Part shown: positions 26,688 to 36,291 of the stretch, one piece after another | How the letters are laid out: each line of letters starts with the position of its first letter | Numbering within the stretch: the stretch's first letter is position 1 | Notes under the pieces: model-generated | What the model was told of the DNA's origin: nothing | Database searches by the model: none | Seen by the model: the letters and a program-made list of their open reading frames with translations, nothing else | NCBI GenBank assembly: GCA_021372865.1 | Contig: JAJFTO010000013.1 | Span: forward strand, 169,039 to 233,038 | Length of the DNA: 64,000 nt | Reading direction: 5' to 3' | DNA from: Porphyromonadaceae bacterium | GTDB taxonomy: Bacteria > Bacteroidota > Bacteroidia > Bacteroidales > Dysgonomonadaceae | Position numbers and translations under genes: made by a program

Positions 26688-29600
26688 ATGAGTAACAGAA
26701 GAACATTCCTGAAAAAAATGGGACTCGGTACCCTCGCGGCGTCGGGATACCCTGCCATTACTTCGGCAGATAGTCTGCTGGGAAAAAGAACAGAGATGAA
26801 TGCACTATCCCTGCAGCTCGACAGGACCGTAAGGAACTTCAATGGGATGTATGAAAATGAGTACCTGAGCAGGGTGGCTTTCCCGATTGGAGGTATAGGT
26901 GCCGGCATGTTTTGCCTGGAAGGAACCGGAGCTATTTCTCACTTATCGGTGAACCATCGCCCGGAAATATACAATACTCCCTATGCTTTCGCTGCCATCA
27001 GCATTAAAGGGATAAAAAACGGAGCGAAAGTGTTGGAATCAATCGTTCCTACATGGAAACTGTTTGGCCCACAAGGAAGTGCAAATGGTTTAGGGAACCG
27101 GAATTACGGGTTGCCAAGGTTTGAGAAGGGTTCATTTCTCGCTCGTTTTCCTTTTGGAATGATAGATTTGGAAGACAAGGATATTCCGCTGGATGTGAAA
27201 ATTACCGGCTGGAGCCCTTTTGTTCCCACCGATGAAGATAACTCGAGCTTGCCGGTAGGCGTGCTGGAATATTCTTTTAAGAATCGGTCCAATGATGTGA
27301 TTGAGGCTGTATTCTCCTATAATGCACGGAATTTCATCGACGATAACGGGCATATAGTGGAGCAAACGAACGGCTTCAGAATGACCAAGGCCGGTATTGA
27401 TGGTAACAGCGTAGCCGGAGGGTTTGCCATTTATCTCGACAACGATAGCGCAGTAACGGACCATTGCTGGTTCAGGGGTGGTTGGTTTGATGCGCAAACC
27501 ATCCTTTGGGATAATATCAGAAATGCGAAAATCGTAAATAATCATCCTGTTGAAGGAGTTTCTCCGGGCGCTTCTGTGTATTTGCCAATAAAAATGAAAC
27601 CGGGCGAAGAAAAAACAGTAAAAGTCAATTTCTGTTGGTATCTTCCAAAATCGAATCTCTCCATTGGACAGAAGATTGTCACAGGACGGGCGTTTACTGG
27701 TAAAATAACCAAGGAACCGGTAAAGGGACAGCAAAAAGTATCGGGTTATGCAGGAGAAGGTTACCTAAATTCATTTGATCCGAATGGAGACGGACAAGTA
27801 GGAACTTTACTCTCTCCTGAGTTTACCATCAACAAAAAGTACCTTAAATTTTTAGTGGGTGGTGGCAATCAAAAAGAGAAAACATCCGTTAGCTTGTGTA
27901 TAGATGACCGGATTGTGGAAACTGCTGTGGGAAACAATACAGAACAATTAAGGGAAGTAATCTGGGATTTGAGCAAACATGCGGGAAAAATTGCCCAGGT
28001 GAAAATCATGGATATTGATACATCTGCGTGGGGGCATATACTGGCCGATCAGTTTGTGTTGACCGACCGTCGCGACGAGATACTCTCCTCCCCCTCTTCC
28101 GGAGCTGTTGTACTGGCCGATTTTGAAGGTGATTACTCGGAAGGATGGGAAATTAAAGGAGCCGAGGAATTGGGTATTGCAACTTCGGGGGATTCCAATT
28201 ATCGCCCCTGGTATGCAACCCGCTTTGAGAATTTGGACAGTTTAATCGGGTATTGGAACGAAAACTCTACAACTTTAAGAAAGTACTCCGGACTATTCAG
28301 TAAAGCATTTTATGATTCTACCCTTCCTGCTGAAGTATTGGAAGCAGTTGCTGCTAATCTGACCATATTGAAATCACCCACCGTTTTACGTGTATCCGAT
28401 GGGAGGCTTTGGGCATGGGAAGGGTGTAACGACGATTCGGGATGTTGTCACGGAAGTTGTACCCATGTCTGGAATTATGCACAGGCTATTCCTCATCTCT
28501 TCCCTGTTTTGGAAAGAACATTACGTGAGACGGAATTCAAAGTGAGTCAGAACGAAAAAGGGCACCAGAATTTCAGGACCAACATTCCCATTACTCCCAC
28601 CGAACATGATTTCCATGCGGCTGCAGATGGTCAGCTGGGGGGAGTAATGAAAGTATTCAGGGACTGGAGGATTAGTGGAGATACGGAATGGATGAAATCG
28701 TTGTTCCCTTACGTGAAGAAGAGCCTCGATTATTGTATCCGTACGTGGGACCCGAAAAGGAAAGGATACCTCGAAGAACCGCATCACAATACATACGATA
28801 TTGAATTCTGGGGACCTGATGGAATGTGCACAAGTTTTTATTTGGGAGCACTTACGGCCTTTATTGAAATGAGCAAAACACTTCGGGAACCTTATGATGA
28901 TTATCAATTATTGCTCGCTAAAGGGAAGGAATATATAGAGAATAGCCTGTTTGACGGTGAATATTTTATTCAGCAAATCCAATGGGAAGGGTTAGAGGCT
29001 CCCAATCCGGCAGAAGTGCAATCTTTTGGTGGTACCTATTCACAGGAAGCGATCGATTTACTAAAAAAGGAAGGTCCGAAATATCAGTACGGCACCGGCT
29101 GCCTTTCGGACGGGATTTTGGGAATGTGGATGGCTTCAGTCTGCAGGCTACCGGAAATTATTGATAACAATATGGTTAAAAGCCATTTAGAGTCCGTCTA
29201 TAAGTATAATTTAAAAAAAACACTGCTGGATCATTATAATCCGCAACGGCCGACTTATGCATGTGGTGAAGACGGTGGACTATTGCTCTGTTCATGGCCG
29301 AAGGGAGGAGCATTGTCATTGCCCTTTGTTTATAGCAATGAGGTTTGGACCGGAATTGAATACCAGGTGGCAAGCCATCTGATGTTGAAAGGAGAGGTAG
29401 AAAAGGGTTTGGAAATTGTGAAGGTGTGTCGTGACAGGTACGACGGTTCCGTAAGAAATCCTTTTGACGAGTACGAGTGTGGGCATTGGTATGCCCGGGC
29501 AATGGCCAGTTACGGATTGCTGCAGGGATTGACTGGCATTTATTACGATGCCGTGGATAAAACCTTATATATCGATTCCCGAATTGGTGATTTCAAGTGT

Positions 29601-29729
29601 TTTATCAGTACCCGTTCGGGATTTGGAACAGTTGAATATAAAGCTGGAAGGCCTATCTTGGATGTAGTGTATGGAACGATCGAAGTAGAAAAATACAATA
29701 TCGCAAAAACAGGGGTTTTTTCCCATTAA
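26688..29729 (+). CDS. GH116-family glycosidase with Tat-type signal
   Basis: A 1013-residue protein related to GH116 (bile-acid beta-glucosidase/GBA2 type). The start is ATG 26688; a TTG at 26679 adds three residues. The N-terminus NRRTFLKKMGLGTLAASG is a twin-arginine signal. The N-terminal domain contains FPIGGIGAGMFCLEG, and the C-terminal (alpha/alpha)6 domain has HNTYDIEFWGPDGMCTSFY and CGEDGGLLLCSWPKGG. A domain of about 110 residues (350-460, from GYLNSFDPNGDGQVG to ILADQFVLTD) is inserted; similar modules occur in GH32 enzymes. GH116 has beta-glucosidase, beta-xylosidase and, reported from an arabinan-degrading actinobacterium, exo-beta-D-arabinofuranosidase members. Its neighbours are GH172 genes, which supports the last activity. 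Confidence 0.87.
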   Translation: MSNRRTFLKKMGLGTLAASGYPAITSADSLLGKRTEMNALSLQLDRTVRNFNGMYENEYLSRVAFPIGGIGAGMFCLEGTGAISHLSVNHRPEIYNTPYAFAAISIKGIKNGAKVLESIVPTWKLFGPQGSANGLGNRNYGLPRFEKGSFLARFPFGMIDLEDKDIPLDVKITGWSPFVPTDEDNSSLPVGVLEYSFKNRSNDVIEAVFSYNARNFIDDNGHIVEQTNGFRMTKAGIDGNSVAGGFAIYLDNDSAVTDHCWFRGGWFDAQTILWDNIRNAKIVNNHPVEGVSPGASVYLPIKMKPGEEKTVKVNFCWYLPKSNLSIGQKIVTGRAFTGKITKEPVKGQQKVSGYAGEGYLNSFDPNGDGQVGTLLSPEFTINKKYLKFLVGGGNQKEKTSVSLCIDDRIVETAVGNNTEQLREVIWDLSKHAGKIAQVKIMDIDTSAWGHILADQFVLTDRRDEILSSPSSGAVVLADFEGDYSEGWEIKGAEELGIATSGDSNYRPWYATRFENLDSLIGYWNENSTTLRKYSGLFSKAFYDSTLPAEVLEAVAANLTILKSPTVLRVSDGRLWAWEGCNDDSGCCHGSCTHVWNYAQAIPHLFPVLERTLRETEFKVSQNEKGHQNFRTNIPITPTEHDFHAAADGQLGGVMKVFRDWRISGDTEWMKSLFPYVKKSLDYCIRTWDPKRKGYLEEPHHNTYDIEFWGPDGMCTSFYLGALTAFIEMSKTLREPYDDYQLLLAKGKEYIENSLFDGEYFIQQIQWEGLEAPNPAEVQSFGGTYSQEAIDLLKKEGPKYQYGTGCLSDGILGMWMASVCRLPEIIDNNMVKSHLESVYKYNLKKTLLDHYNPQRPTYACGEDGGLLLCSWPKGGALSLPFVYSNEVWTGIEYQVASHLMLKGEVEKGLEIVKVCRDRYDGSVRNPFDEYECGHWYARAMASYGLLQGLTGIYYDAVDKTLYIDSRIGDFKCFISTRSGFGTVEYKAGRPILDVVYGTIEVEKYNIAKTGVFSH

Positions 29730-29759
29730 AAGATTGTAACATCAAATAAAAAACTCATT

Positions 29760-30926
29760 ATGAATTTAAAATCAGTTTACATTACTTTTTTATTGTTTGT
29801 TTTCACGGCAGTTATTTTTGCTCAAAATCGTGATTTCAATGGCCTGGATATGAATATGGGTAACCTATACCGGCTATCTAGCGCGGAAACCCGCTCCATC
29901 AGCCCCGAAAACTTTACCGGGGAGAAAGGAAAAGGAGGTATGGCTATACCTGACCCAGATGCACCCCTAAATACGGCTAATGCTACTCATGCTGCACGTG
30001 ATTTGGGACAAGGATGGAAAGTAAATCCCTACGTGCGTATCAATCCGGGAGAAACGTTCACTATGGCTGAAATAGAGGGACCCGGCGCCATTCAACATAT
30101 TTGGATGACCCCCACAGGCAACTGGCGCTTTTCCATCATCCGCATATATTGGGATGACGAAACTGAACCCTCGGTAGAGTGCCCGGTCGGCCATTTTTTC
30201 GGTATGGGATGGAATGAATATGCGCCCCTGAACTCAATGCCTGTTACAGTAAATCCAGGTAGCGCGTTTAACTCTTACTGGGTAATGCCTTTCCGCAGGA
30301 AATGCAAAATAACCATGACCAACATCAACGATGCCGATGCCATGAACTTGTATTATCAGGTTGACTACACATTGACCGATGTTCCGGCAGATGCGGCCTA
30401 TTTTCATGCGCAGTATCGACGCACAAAAGTGAACGAAACATCCGATTATACAATTATCGACGGCATTAAAGGAGAAGGCCATTACGTAGGTGTATATATG
30501 GCCTGGCAAGTAAACAACAACGGTTGGTGGGGAGAAGGAGAGATTAAGTTTTTTATGGACGGGGACAAAAAATTTCCGACTATCATTGGAACGGGTGCCG
30601 AAGATTATTTCTGCGGATCCTATAATTTTGACAGGCAAGGGAAGTACGTTCCATTTACTACACCTTATGCGGGCCTGGTTCAGGTATTGTCCCCCGATAT
30701 TACGTACAGAGCGGGACAACGTTTTGGACTGTACAGGTGGCACATAATGGATCCCATCCGTTTCAAAAAAGACTTGCGTATAACCATTCAAGATTTGGGA
30801 TGGCGGCACGGCGGTCGTTATTTACCGCAGCAGTCGGATATTTCGTCTGTATGTTTCTGGTACCAGTCCGAACCGCATGCCAAATTTCCGCAATTACCCA
30901 ATTGGCAGGAATTGGAAGTGAATTAA
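29760..30926 (+). CDS. Secreted DUF2961 / GH172 glycosidase (copy 2)
   Basis: A 388-residue protein with a signal peptide ending VIFAQ (about residue 22). Single DUF2961 module: [13 protein letters not shown], then [24 protein letters not shown], and [14 protein letters not shown] with the conserved Glu at residue 281. GH172 members include exo-alpha-D-arabinofuranosidases and difructose dianhydride enzymes. Compared with copy 1 it has a longer segment before the first strand (residues 40-95, with [16 protein letters not shown]), which is common in the larger DUF2961 clade. It lies 30 bases after GH116 and 14 bases before copy 3, so the three genes are surely co-transcribed. Confidence 0.9.
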   Translation: MNLKSVYITFLLFVFTAVIFAQNRDFNGLDMNMGNLYRLSSAETRSISPENFTGEKGKGGMAIPDPDAPLNTANATHAARDLGQGWKVNPYVRINPGETFTMAEIEGPGAIQHIWMTPTGNWRFSIIRIYWDDETEPSVECPVGHFFGMGWNEYAPLNSMPVTVNPGSAFNSYWVMPFRRKCKITMTNINDADAMNLYYQVDYTLTDVPADAAYFHAQYRRTKVNETSDYTIIDGIKGEGHYVGVYMAWQVNNNGWWGEGEIKFFMDGDKKFPTIIGTGAEDYFCGSYNFDRQGKYVPFTTPYAGLVQVLSPDITYRAGQRFGLYRWHIMDPIRFKKDLRITIQDLGWRHGGRYLPQQSDISSVCFWYQSEPHAKFPQLPNWQELEVN

Positions 30927-30940
30927 AAAACCAAAGAGTA

Positions 30941-32878
30941 ATGAGAAAGCTATCGCTGAAAATTCTTCTGAGTGTCGTATTACTATCTATTTGCAGCTTA
31001 AACACATATTCGCAAACATACACATTCCAGGAAGAACTGACGTTACTGAAACGAGTGGACTTGCTTCCGGCATACCGTCACAATCAACTTATAGACCAAG
31101 AATCGAGTTACGATCGTACTTGGGGCAACGACGACGGTTTTTCGGGAAAATATTCATATATCCGGAAGGAAAACGGGCACCTTGTCCTTGCTGAATTTGA
31201 AGGTCCCGGTGTGGTAAACAGAATCTGGACTCCCACACCGACCAACGATCTGCTGTCGTTTTATTTCGATGGTGAAAAAACACCTCGTTTGAAGATTCGG
31301 TTTGCGGATCTCTTCTCTGGAGAAGTGTATCCGTTCGTGAAACCGGTTTGCGGAAATGAAATTGGTGGATATTACTGCTACATTCCCATCCCGTTCAAAA
31401 AATCACTGAAGATTGTGTTTGAAGGAGAAAAGATCATGTTTCATCAGATACAAGCTCGAAAGCTGTCGGGCATGGATGTGGAAAGCTGGACAGGGAACTT
31501 CTCGGAATCCGACCGGGAGCTTTTGTCGGAAATAAGCACGTTATGGTCAGGTATATTTCCAACAGTAGAAAATTATACGTCAGGATTGTCGGCCGGAATT
31601 GAAACGGAACAAAAAAGCTTTACGCTGCAACCGGGAGAGGAGTTCACATTCTTCGACACAAAAACAGCCGGACGTATTGTGGGCTTTGAAATTGATGGTG
31701 GAACGTCGTTCGAGGGTATGTATAAAGATATCATCCTTTCAGCGAAATGGGACGATGAAAAGGTGGAAGCCATCCATGCCCCGGTTGCTGATTTCTTTGG
31801 TTATGCTTATGGAAAACCGGCCATGCGAAGTATCTTGATGGGCAGGTACGAAACAACCAACTACTGTTATCTGCCGATGCCTTATGACCGTGCGGCTTCT
31901 ATGAGACTCATTTACAGAGAAAGAAACAACGTGCAACAAAACCCCGTCCAGGTAAATGTGAAGGTTTATTACAACAACACGAAGCGTATCCTAAAAGACG
32001 AAGGGAAATTTTACAGCGTTTGGAAGAGGGAAAAACCCAATATGGGTGATTTTTATACGTTTCTGAAAACAGCGGGTAAGGGTCATTATGTAGGAACCAT
32101 TCACCAGGCACAAGGACTTCGTCCAGGGATGACACTATTCTTCGAGGGAGATGACAGTACGCGTATAGACGGAAAGGCACGCATGCATGGTACCGGGTCG
32201 GAAGATTACTATAACGGTGGCTGGTATGCCCTACTCGACCGTTGGGACAGAGGGATAAGTATGCCGATCCACGGTTCGCTCGATTATTCTCTCCCTATGA
32301 ACAGAACCGGAGCTTATCGCTTTTTCCTGTCAGACAAATTGTCCTTTGAGAAAGATATTTACCACGGGATGGAGCACGGGGAATCGGGCAATAATTTTCC
32401 GGTAGATTACACATCGGTGGCATTTTTTTATGCGGCACAACCTCTTAAGGAAAAGATGGAGCCTACTGCTGAATTACGCGAAGTTTATCTGCCTTCTGCT
32501 CATGTCTATTTTCCCCAGTTAATGCAAGTTACGCCCGATAGAGGAATCGGGGTGATTTTAGACAGAGGCCTTATGCTGACTGCCTATGATCAGGGGGCCG
32601 CAAGAATTTTGCTCACGGACGTTCCCGAAGGAAATTACAAGGTTTTGGTTACTTATCATGAACGGGAAAACGGTGCTGATTTTCAGGTTTGGCAAAGACA
32701 GAAGCAACTCTCGGAATGGATATCGACCAAAGCCGGTCAAGAGCAGTACAGGGAAAAAGTTCATGTAGGTGATATTCAACTCACTCAGCAAACGAATTCG
32801 ATAACGTTTCATATTCGGAAAAACGGAAATGCCAACTTATTTGAACTGAATTTAATTACACTAGAAAGAATAGATTAG
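30941..32878 (+). CDS. Large DUF2961 / GH172-like protein (copy 3)
   Basis: A 645-residue protein. ATG 30941 is chosen because it is 14 bases after the previous stop and gives a signal peptide ending NTYSQ; the frame extends upstream to 30737 only by overlap with copy 2. It has two DUF2961-like beta-sandwich halves: residues about 35-180 ([30 protein letters not shown]) and about 225-515, the second carrying [13 protein letters not shown] with Glu421. A C-terminal beta domain (about 520-645) ends [12 protein letters not shown]. The lineage with an extra half may form its trimer or hexamer interface differently. Substrate unknown; the family suggests alpha-D-arabinofuranosides or fructofuranosides. 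The next gene starts 5 bases downstream. Confidence 0.85.
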   Translation: MRKLSLKILLSVVLLSICSLNTYSQTYTFQEELTLLKRVDLLPAYRHNQLIDQESSYDRTWGNDDGFSGKYSYIRKENGHLVLAEFEGPGVVNRIWTPTPTNDLLSFYFDGEKTPRLKIRFADLFSGEVYPFVKPVCGNEIGGYYCYIPIPFKKSLKIVFEGEKIMFHQIQARKLSGMDVESWTGNFSESDRELLSEISTLWSGIFPTVENYTSGLSAGIETEQKSFTLQPGEEFTFFDTKTAGRIVGFEIDGGTSFEGMYKDIILSAKWDDEKVEAIHAPVADFFGYAYGKPAMRSILMGRYETTNYCYLPMPYDRAASMRLIYRERNNVQQNPVQVNVKVYYNNTKRILKDEGKFYSVWKREKPNMGDFYTFLKTAGKGHYVGTIHQAQGLRPGMTLFFEGDDSTRIDGKARMHGTGSEDYYNGGWYALLDRWDRGISMPIHGSLDYSLPMNRTGAYRFFLSDKLSFEKDIYHGMEHGESGNNFPVDYTSVAFFYAAQPLKEKMEPTAELREVYLPSAHVYFPQLMQVTPDRGIGVILDRGLMLTAYDQGAARILLTDVPEGNYKVLVTYHERENGADFQVWQRQKQLSEWISTKAGQEQYREKVHVGDIQLTQQTNSITFHIRKNGNANLFELNLITLERID

Positions 32879-32883
32879 TTGGT

Positions 32884-34947
32884 ATGCAGAAACGTTTTTT
32901 TGTGATTGTATTTGCGTGGATCGTCCTGTTTTATTGGGGTGTTTTTGCTCAGGAAAAAATTTCTCTTCCGCATAATTTCAGCAAAGCCGTTGAGCATATG
33001 CAATACGACCGGCTTGGAAATGAAAAGGGAAAAATTTCTGTGAAAATAATAGACCGTAACACGTTGCACGTGAAACTTACCTTCTCCTTGGATCAGCTGC
33101 TGCGGCAGGATGATTGGCAACTGACCCTTAAACCGGCCTTTACCCCCTCTTTCCATTGGTCGCCCCACTTGAGTCCTACCGATAATCACGTGATCGATCA
33201 GCATGTCTTCCGTTCACCGGCACTTATTGTTGCCGACAAAGCACAGGTTCTTGCGCTCATTCCTGATTTAAACATCATGCAAAGGGGTACTCCTGTACGG
33301 TGGTACCTGGACCTGAATGCAGGAACTAACACGTTGACGATAGGAATGAGTGATAGCCGCGTTACCGATCATGTTCTGTTTGAGCGGATAGAAGGTGCGG
33401 AATATCCTAACGGGAAAGTTGAAATCGGATTTTATTTACTGCATTATGTGGATGAGGCTTGCCTCATAAATCCGTTCCGAAAACCGTTGGATTTTATTTG
33501 GACCAACTGGGGAAGAAAGGCCTACAGAACTGGTAATCCCATAGAAGGCGATTTGGAGCCCTATATACAGCACACGTATGACTGGGCATTTAAAAACTGG
33601 GAGGAAAGCGTGTGGCAGGAGTTTGAAATTGGAGGGCAAAAAGTAGGTGCGCCTGCCTTTATTGTGAATGTAACACAAAGCCCCAATTATGCAGGTGAGG
33701 TAAACGAGCGGGAATTCCGCTCTGTATGGAACCAGGCGTGGTTTAGTTCTCTTCGCTCGGCAAGCGGATTGTACCGGTATGCCAGGAGAACAGGCAGTGA
33801 GGTTTTGATGGAAAAAGCCCAACTTACCAAAGAGTTGGCTCTCTCTTTTCCACAGGTCAACGGTTTTTTTTACGGGCTTATCGGCACCGAAATGCACGAA
33901 GTGGAAATCGATGGTAGAAAATACAACCGCAGCAAAGGTTGGGATACCCATTATTGGGGTAACTCAAATCGGAATCCGTATACGTGGAACCCCCGCGAAT
34001 CGCCATTTCACATTCTGGATATGAGCTGGACGGGGTTGCTGATGCTTCGCTGGTATGATGAGTTGGAAAAAGATGTCCGGTTGCTTGATTTTGCCGAGAA
34101 TTATGCCAAATCGCTGCTAAAAACTCAATATCCCAACGGTTTTTTTCCGGCATGGTTGTCGCTCGATAGACTTGAGCCAATGGAGCACCTGAACGATTCG
34201 CCCGAAACATCCCTGTCAGTAACCTTTCTTCTGAAACTGCATGAGCTGACTGGAAAGCAGGAATATAAGGAAGCGGCACTCAAAGCCATGGACGCGGTGA
34301 CCCGTGAAGTCATCCCTACAGGACGCTGGGAAGATTTTGAGACCTACTGGTCATGCTCCCGATATGGTTCACAAGACCTGGTAGGAAAAAAGGTTCTACG
34401 AAATAATATGCACAAGCAAAACAATTTTTCAATGTTTTGGACGGCAGAGGCTCTGTATGAGTGTTATCGTACGACAAACAACAAAAAATACCTGAGTTCC
34501 GGCCAGCGGACACTGGATGAATTGCTTATGACACAAGCATCGTGGCAACCGCCGTATATGTTTGTCAATGTACTGGGTGGCTTTGGAGTCCTTAATGCAG
34601 ACGGCGAGTGGAACGATTCACGCGAAAGTCTGTTTGCTGAACTTATTATACAATACGGAAAATTGCTGAGTAACCGCGAGTATATAGAAAGGGGCTTTGC
34701 TGCGCTAAAAGCATCGTTTGTGATGATGTACTGTCCCCAAAATCCGTTGACAAAAGTACAGTGGGAAAAAGTTTATCCGTTTTTCGGGGAAAAAGATTAC
34801 GGATTCACTATGGAGAATTACGGCCACGGCGGACGAACAAGCCCCGAAGGAGAGGGAATGGGCGAATTCACTATATATGATTGGGGAAACGGAGCTGCCG
34901 CCGAAGCCTATAATCGGATATTGGACAAATTCGGAGAAATCGAATAA
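32884..34947 (+). CDS. Unrecognised secreted (alpha/alpha)6-barrel-like protein
   Basis: I cannot assign this 687-residue protein to a named family. A signal peptide ends near FAQEK (residue 23). Residues about 25-200 look beta-rich; from about 220 to the end, repeated helical hairpins (QAWFSSLRSASGLYRYARRTG, MSWTGLLMLRWYDEL, SPETSLSVTFLLKLHELTG, NFSMFWTAEALYECYR, RESLFAELIIQYGKLL) point to a six-hairpin toroid as in GH88, GH105, GH127 or lyases. Motifs such as WDTHYWGNSNRNPYTW and FGEKDYGFTMENYGHGG could carry active-site residues. Location between GH172 copy 3 and the DUF6786-like gene suggests a glycosidase or lyase for the same substrate. This is the best candidate in the PUL for a new enzyme family. 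Confidence 0.8.
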   Translation: MQKRFFVIVFAWIVLFYWGVFAQEKISLPHNFSKAVEHMQYDRLGNEKGKISVKIIDRNTLHVKLTFSLDQLLRQDDWQLTLKPAFTPSFHWSPHLSPTDNHVIDQHVFRSPALIVADKAQVLALIPDLNIMQRGTPVRWYLDLNAGTNTLTIGMSDSRVTDHVLFERIEGAEYPNGKVEIGFYLLHYVDEACLINPFRKPLDFIWTNWGRKAYRTGNPIEGDLEPYIQHTYDWAFKNWEESVWQEFEIGGQKVGAPAFIVNVTQSPNYAGEVNEREFRSVWNQAWFSSLRSASGLYRYARRTGSEVLMEKAQLTKELALSFPQVNGFFYGLIGTEMHEVEIDGRKYNRSKGWDTHYWGNSNRNPYTWNPRESPFHILDMSWTGLLMLRWYDELEKDVRLLDFAENYAKSLLKTQYPNGFFPAWLSLDRLEPMEHLNDSPETSLSVTFLLKLHELTGKQEYKEAALKAMDAVTREVIPTGRWEDFETYWSCSRYGSQDLVGKKVLRNNMHKQNNFSMFWTAEALYECYRTTNNKKYLSSGQRTLDELLMTQASWQPPYMFVNVLGGFGVLNADGEWNDSRESLFAELIIQYGKLLSNREYIERGFAALKASFVMMYCPQNPLTKVQWEKVYPFFGEKDYGFTMENYGHGGRTSPEGEGMGEFTIYDWGNGAAAEAYNRILDKFGEIE

Positions 34948-35026
34948 TGAAAGAAATCTAAAATCTATCAGCCTAGAAGTCTTGATTCTAATATCCAGGC
35001 TCTTAGCTACAAAAAAATGTAAATAT

Positions 35027-36274
35027 ATGAAAATAAAGAAATTTAATCTGTTTTTGCTCACAGCAGGATTTGTTCTTGTTTCCTGCACGGGCAACACCAA
35101 AAAACCGTTGGAAAGTATGGAAAAAGAGTACGAAAAGGGGACGTTTGGGTATGACCTAAACTATCTCTCTGAAAAAGACAGCCTGATTGTTTTGAAATCG
35201 GATGATGAAAAAGCTCAGGTAATTCTTTCGGCCAAATATCAGGCCAAGGTGTTTACTTCTACTGCAAATGGCCCTGAGGGGCGAAGTCACGGATTTGTCA
35301 ATTACAACTTCTTTGAATCGGGTGTTGTGGATGAACATATGAACGGCTTCGGCGGAGAAAACCGTCTGTGGCTAGGTCCAGAAGGAGGTCGATATTCCAT
35401 CTTTTTTGAACCTGGAAAAGAACAGGTGTACGACAACTGGCATACGCCCAAAGGAATTGACATTGAAGCATGGGGAGTAAGTGAAGCGACGACGAAAAGA
35501 GCCACTTTCACCAAAGAATTGACACTGCAAAACTACCTTGGAAATAATCTGCATATTGCAGCAGAACGTACCGTATCGCTTGTTACGGAGAGTGAGATTG
35601 CCACATCACTGGGCATAATAATTCCAAATAATGTACACGCTGTGGCTTATGCAACCGAAAACAGGATTACCAATCAAAACGATTATGAGTGGACGCGCGA
35701 GACAGGTACAGTCTGCATTTGGATGCTCGACATGTTCATCCCGTCCGACTCAGCGGTGACGGTAATCCCTTACCACAGCGGCGAAGAAAGCAGTCTGGGC
35801 CGGGTGGTCACCTCCGATTATTTTGGTGAAATTCCAGCCGACCGGTTGATCAACGAAAACGGAGTCCTTTATTTTAAAACAGATGGAAAGGCAAGAGGGA
35901 AGCTTGGCATGAATGCAAAGCGGACAACCACACTTGCAGGAAACTATGATCCTATTTCAAAACGACTAACCATTGTCACATTCGATGTGGACCCCGAAGC
36001 CACCTACCTGAACCAGGAATGGAATCCGGAGAAAGATCCGCTGACAGGAGACGCGCTCAATGCATACAACGACGGACCGTTGGAGGACGGAAGCATCATG
36101 GGGCCATTTCTCGAACTGGAGAGCAGTTCGCTTGCAGCCTTCCTTAAACCGGGCGAATCACTTTCTCACAAACACAATGTATACCATTTCGTAGGAGATG
36201 AAACCGATCTCTCCCCTATTTCAGAAAAACTATTTGGTGTGAACCTGGAGAAAGTAAAAAATATTTTTAACTAG
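35027..36274 (+). CDS. DUF6786-like lipoprotein (possible mutarotase-like fold)
   Basis: A 415-residue lipoprotein. ATG 35027 is chosen because it directly precedes a lipoprotein signal (lipobox LVSC, Cys near residue 19); the frame extends to 34877 only by overlap. The body is beta-rich with a galactose-mutarotase-like pattern (LGPEGGRYSIFFEPG, GRSHGFVNYNFFESG, LESSSLAAFLKPGESLSHKHNVYHF). I place it with DUF6786 from memory, with moderate confidence. Such proteins accompany many Bacteroidetes glycan loci; the biochemical role is not established, but sugar anomer conversion or glycan binding is plausible. The gap of 79 bases upstream is the longest inside this part of the operon, without an obvious promoter. 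Confidence 0.75.
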   Translation: MKIKKFNLFLLTAGFVLVSCTGNTKKPLESMEKEYEKGTFGYDLNYLSEKDSLIVLKSDDEKAQVILSAKYQAKVFTSTANGPEGRSHGFVNYNFFESGVVDEHMNGFGGENRLWLGPEGGRYSIFFEPGKEQVYDNWHTPKGIDIEAWGVSEATTKRATFTKELTLQNYLGNNLHIAAERTVSLVTESEIATSLGIIIPNNVHAVAYATENRITNQNDYEWTRETGTVCIWMLDMFIPSDSAVTVIPYHSGEESSLGRVVTSDYFGEIPADRLINENGVLYFKTDGKARGKLGMNAKRTTTLAGNYDPISKRLTIVTFDVDPEATYLNQEWNPEKDPLTGDALNAYNDGPLEDGSIMGPFLELESSSLAAFLKPGESLSHKHNVYHFVGDETDLSPISEKLFGVNLEKVKNIFN

Positions 36275-36291
36275 CACTGACAAAAAACAAT

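Noticed and set aside
33062..33077. Second parS-like sequence, CGTTGCACGTGAAACT
   Set aside because: It has three mismatches to the consensus and lies inside the coding sequence of the unknown alpha-barrel protein, where CACGTG is explained by codons. Not called.
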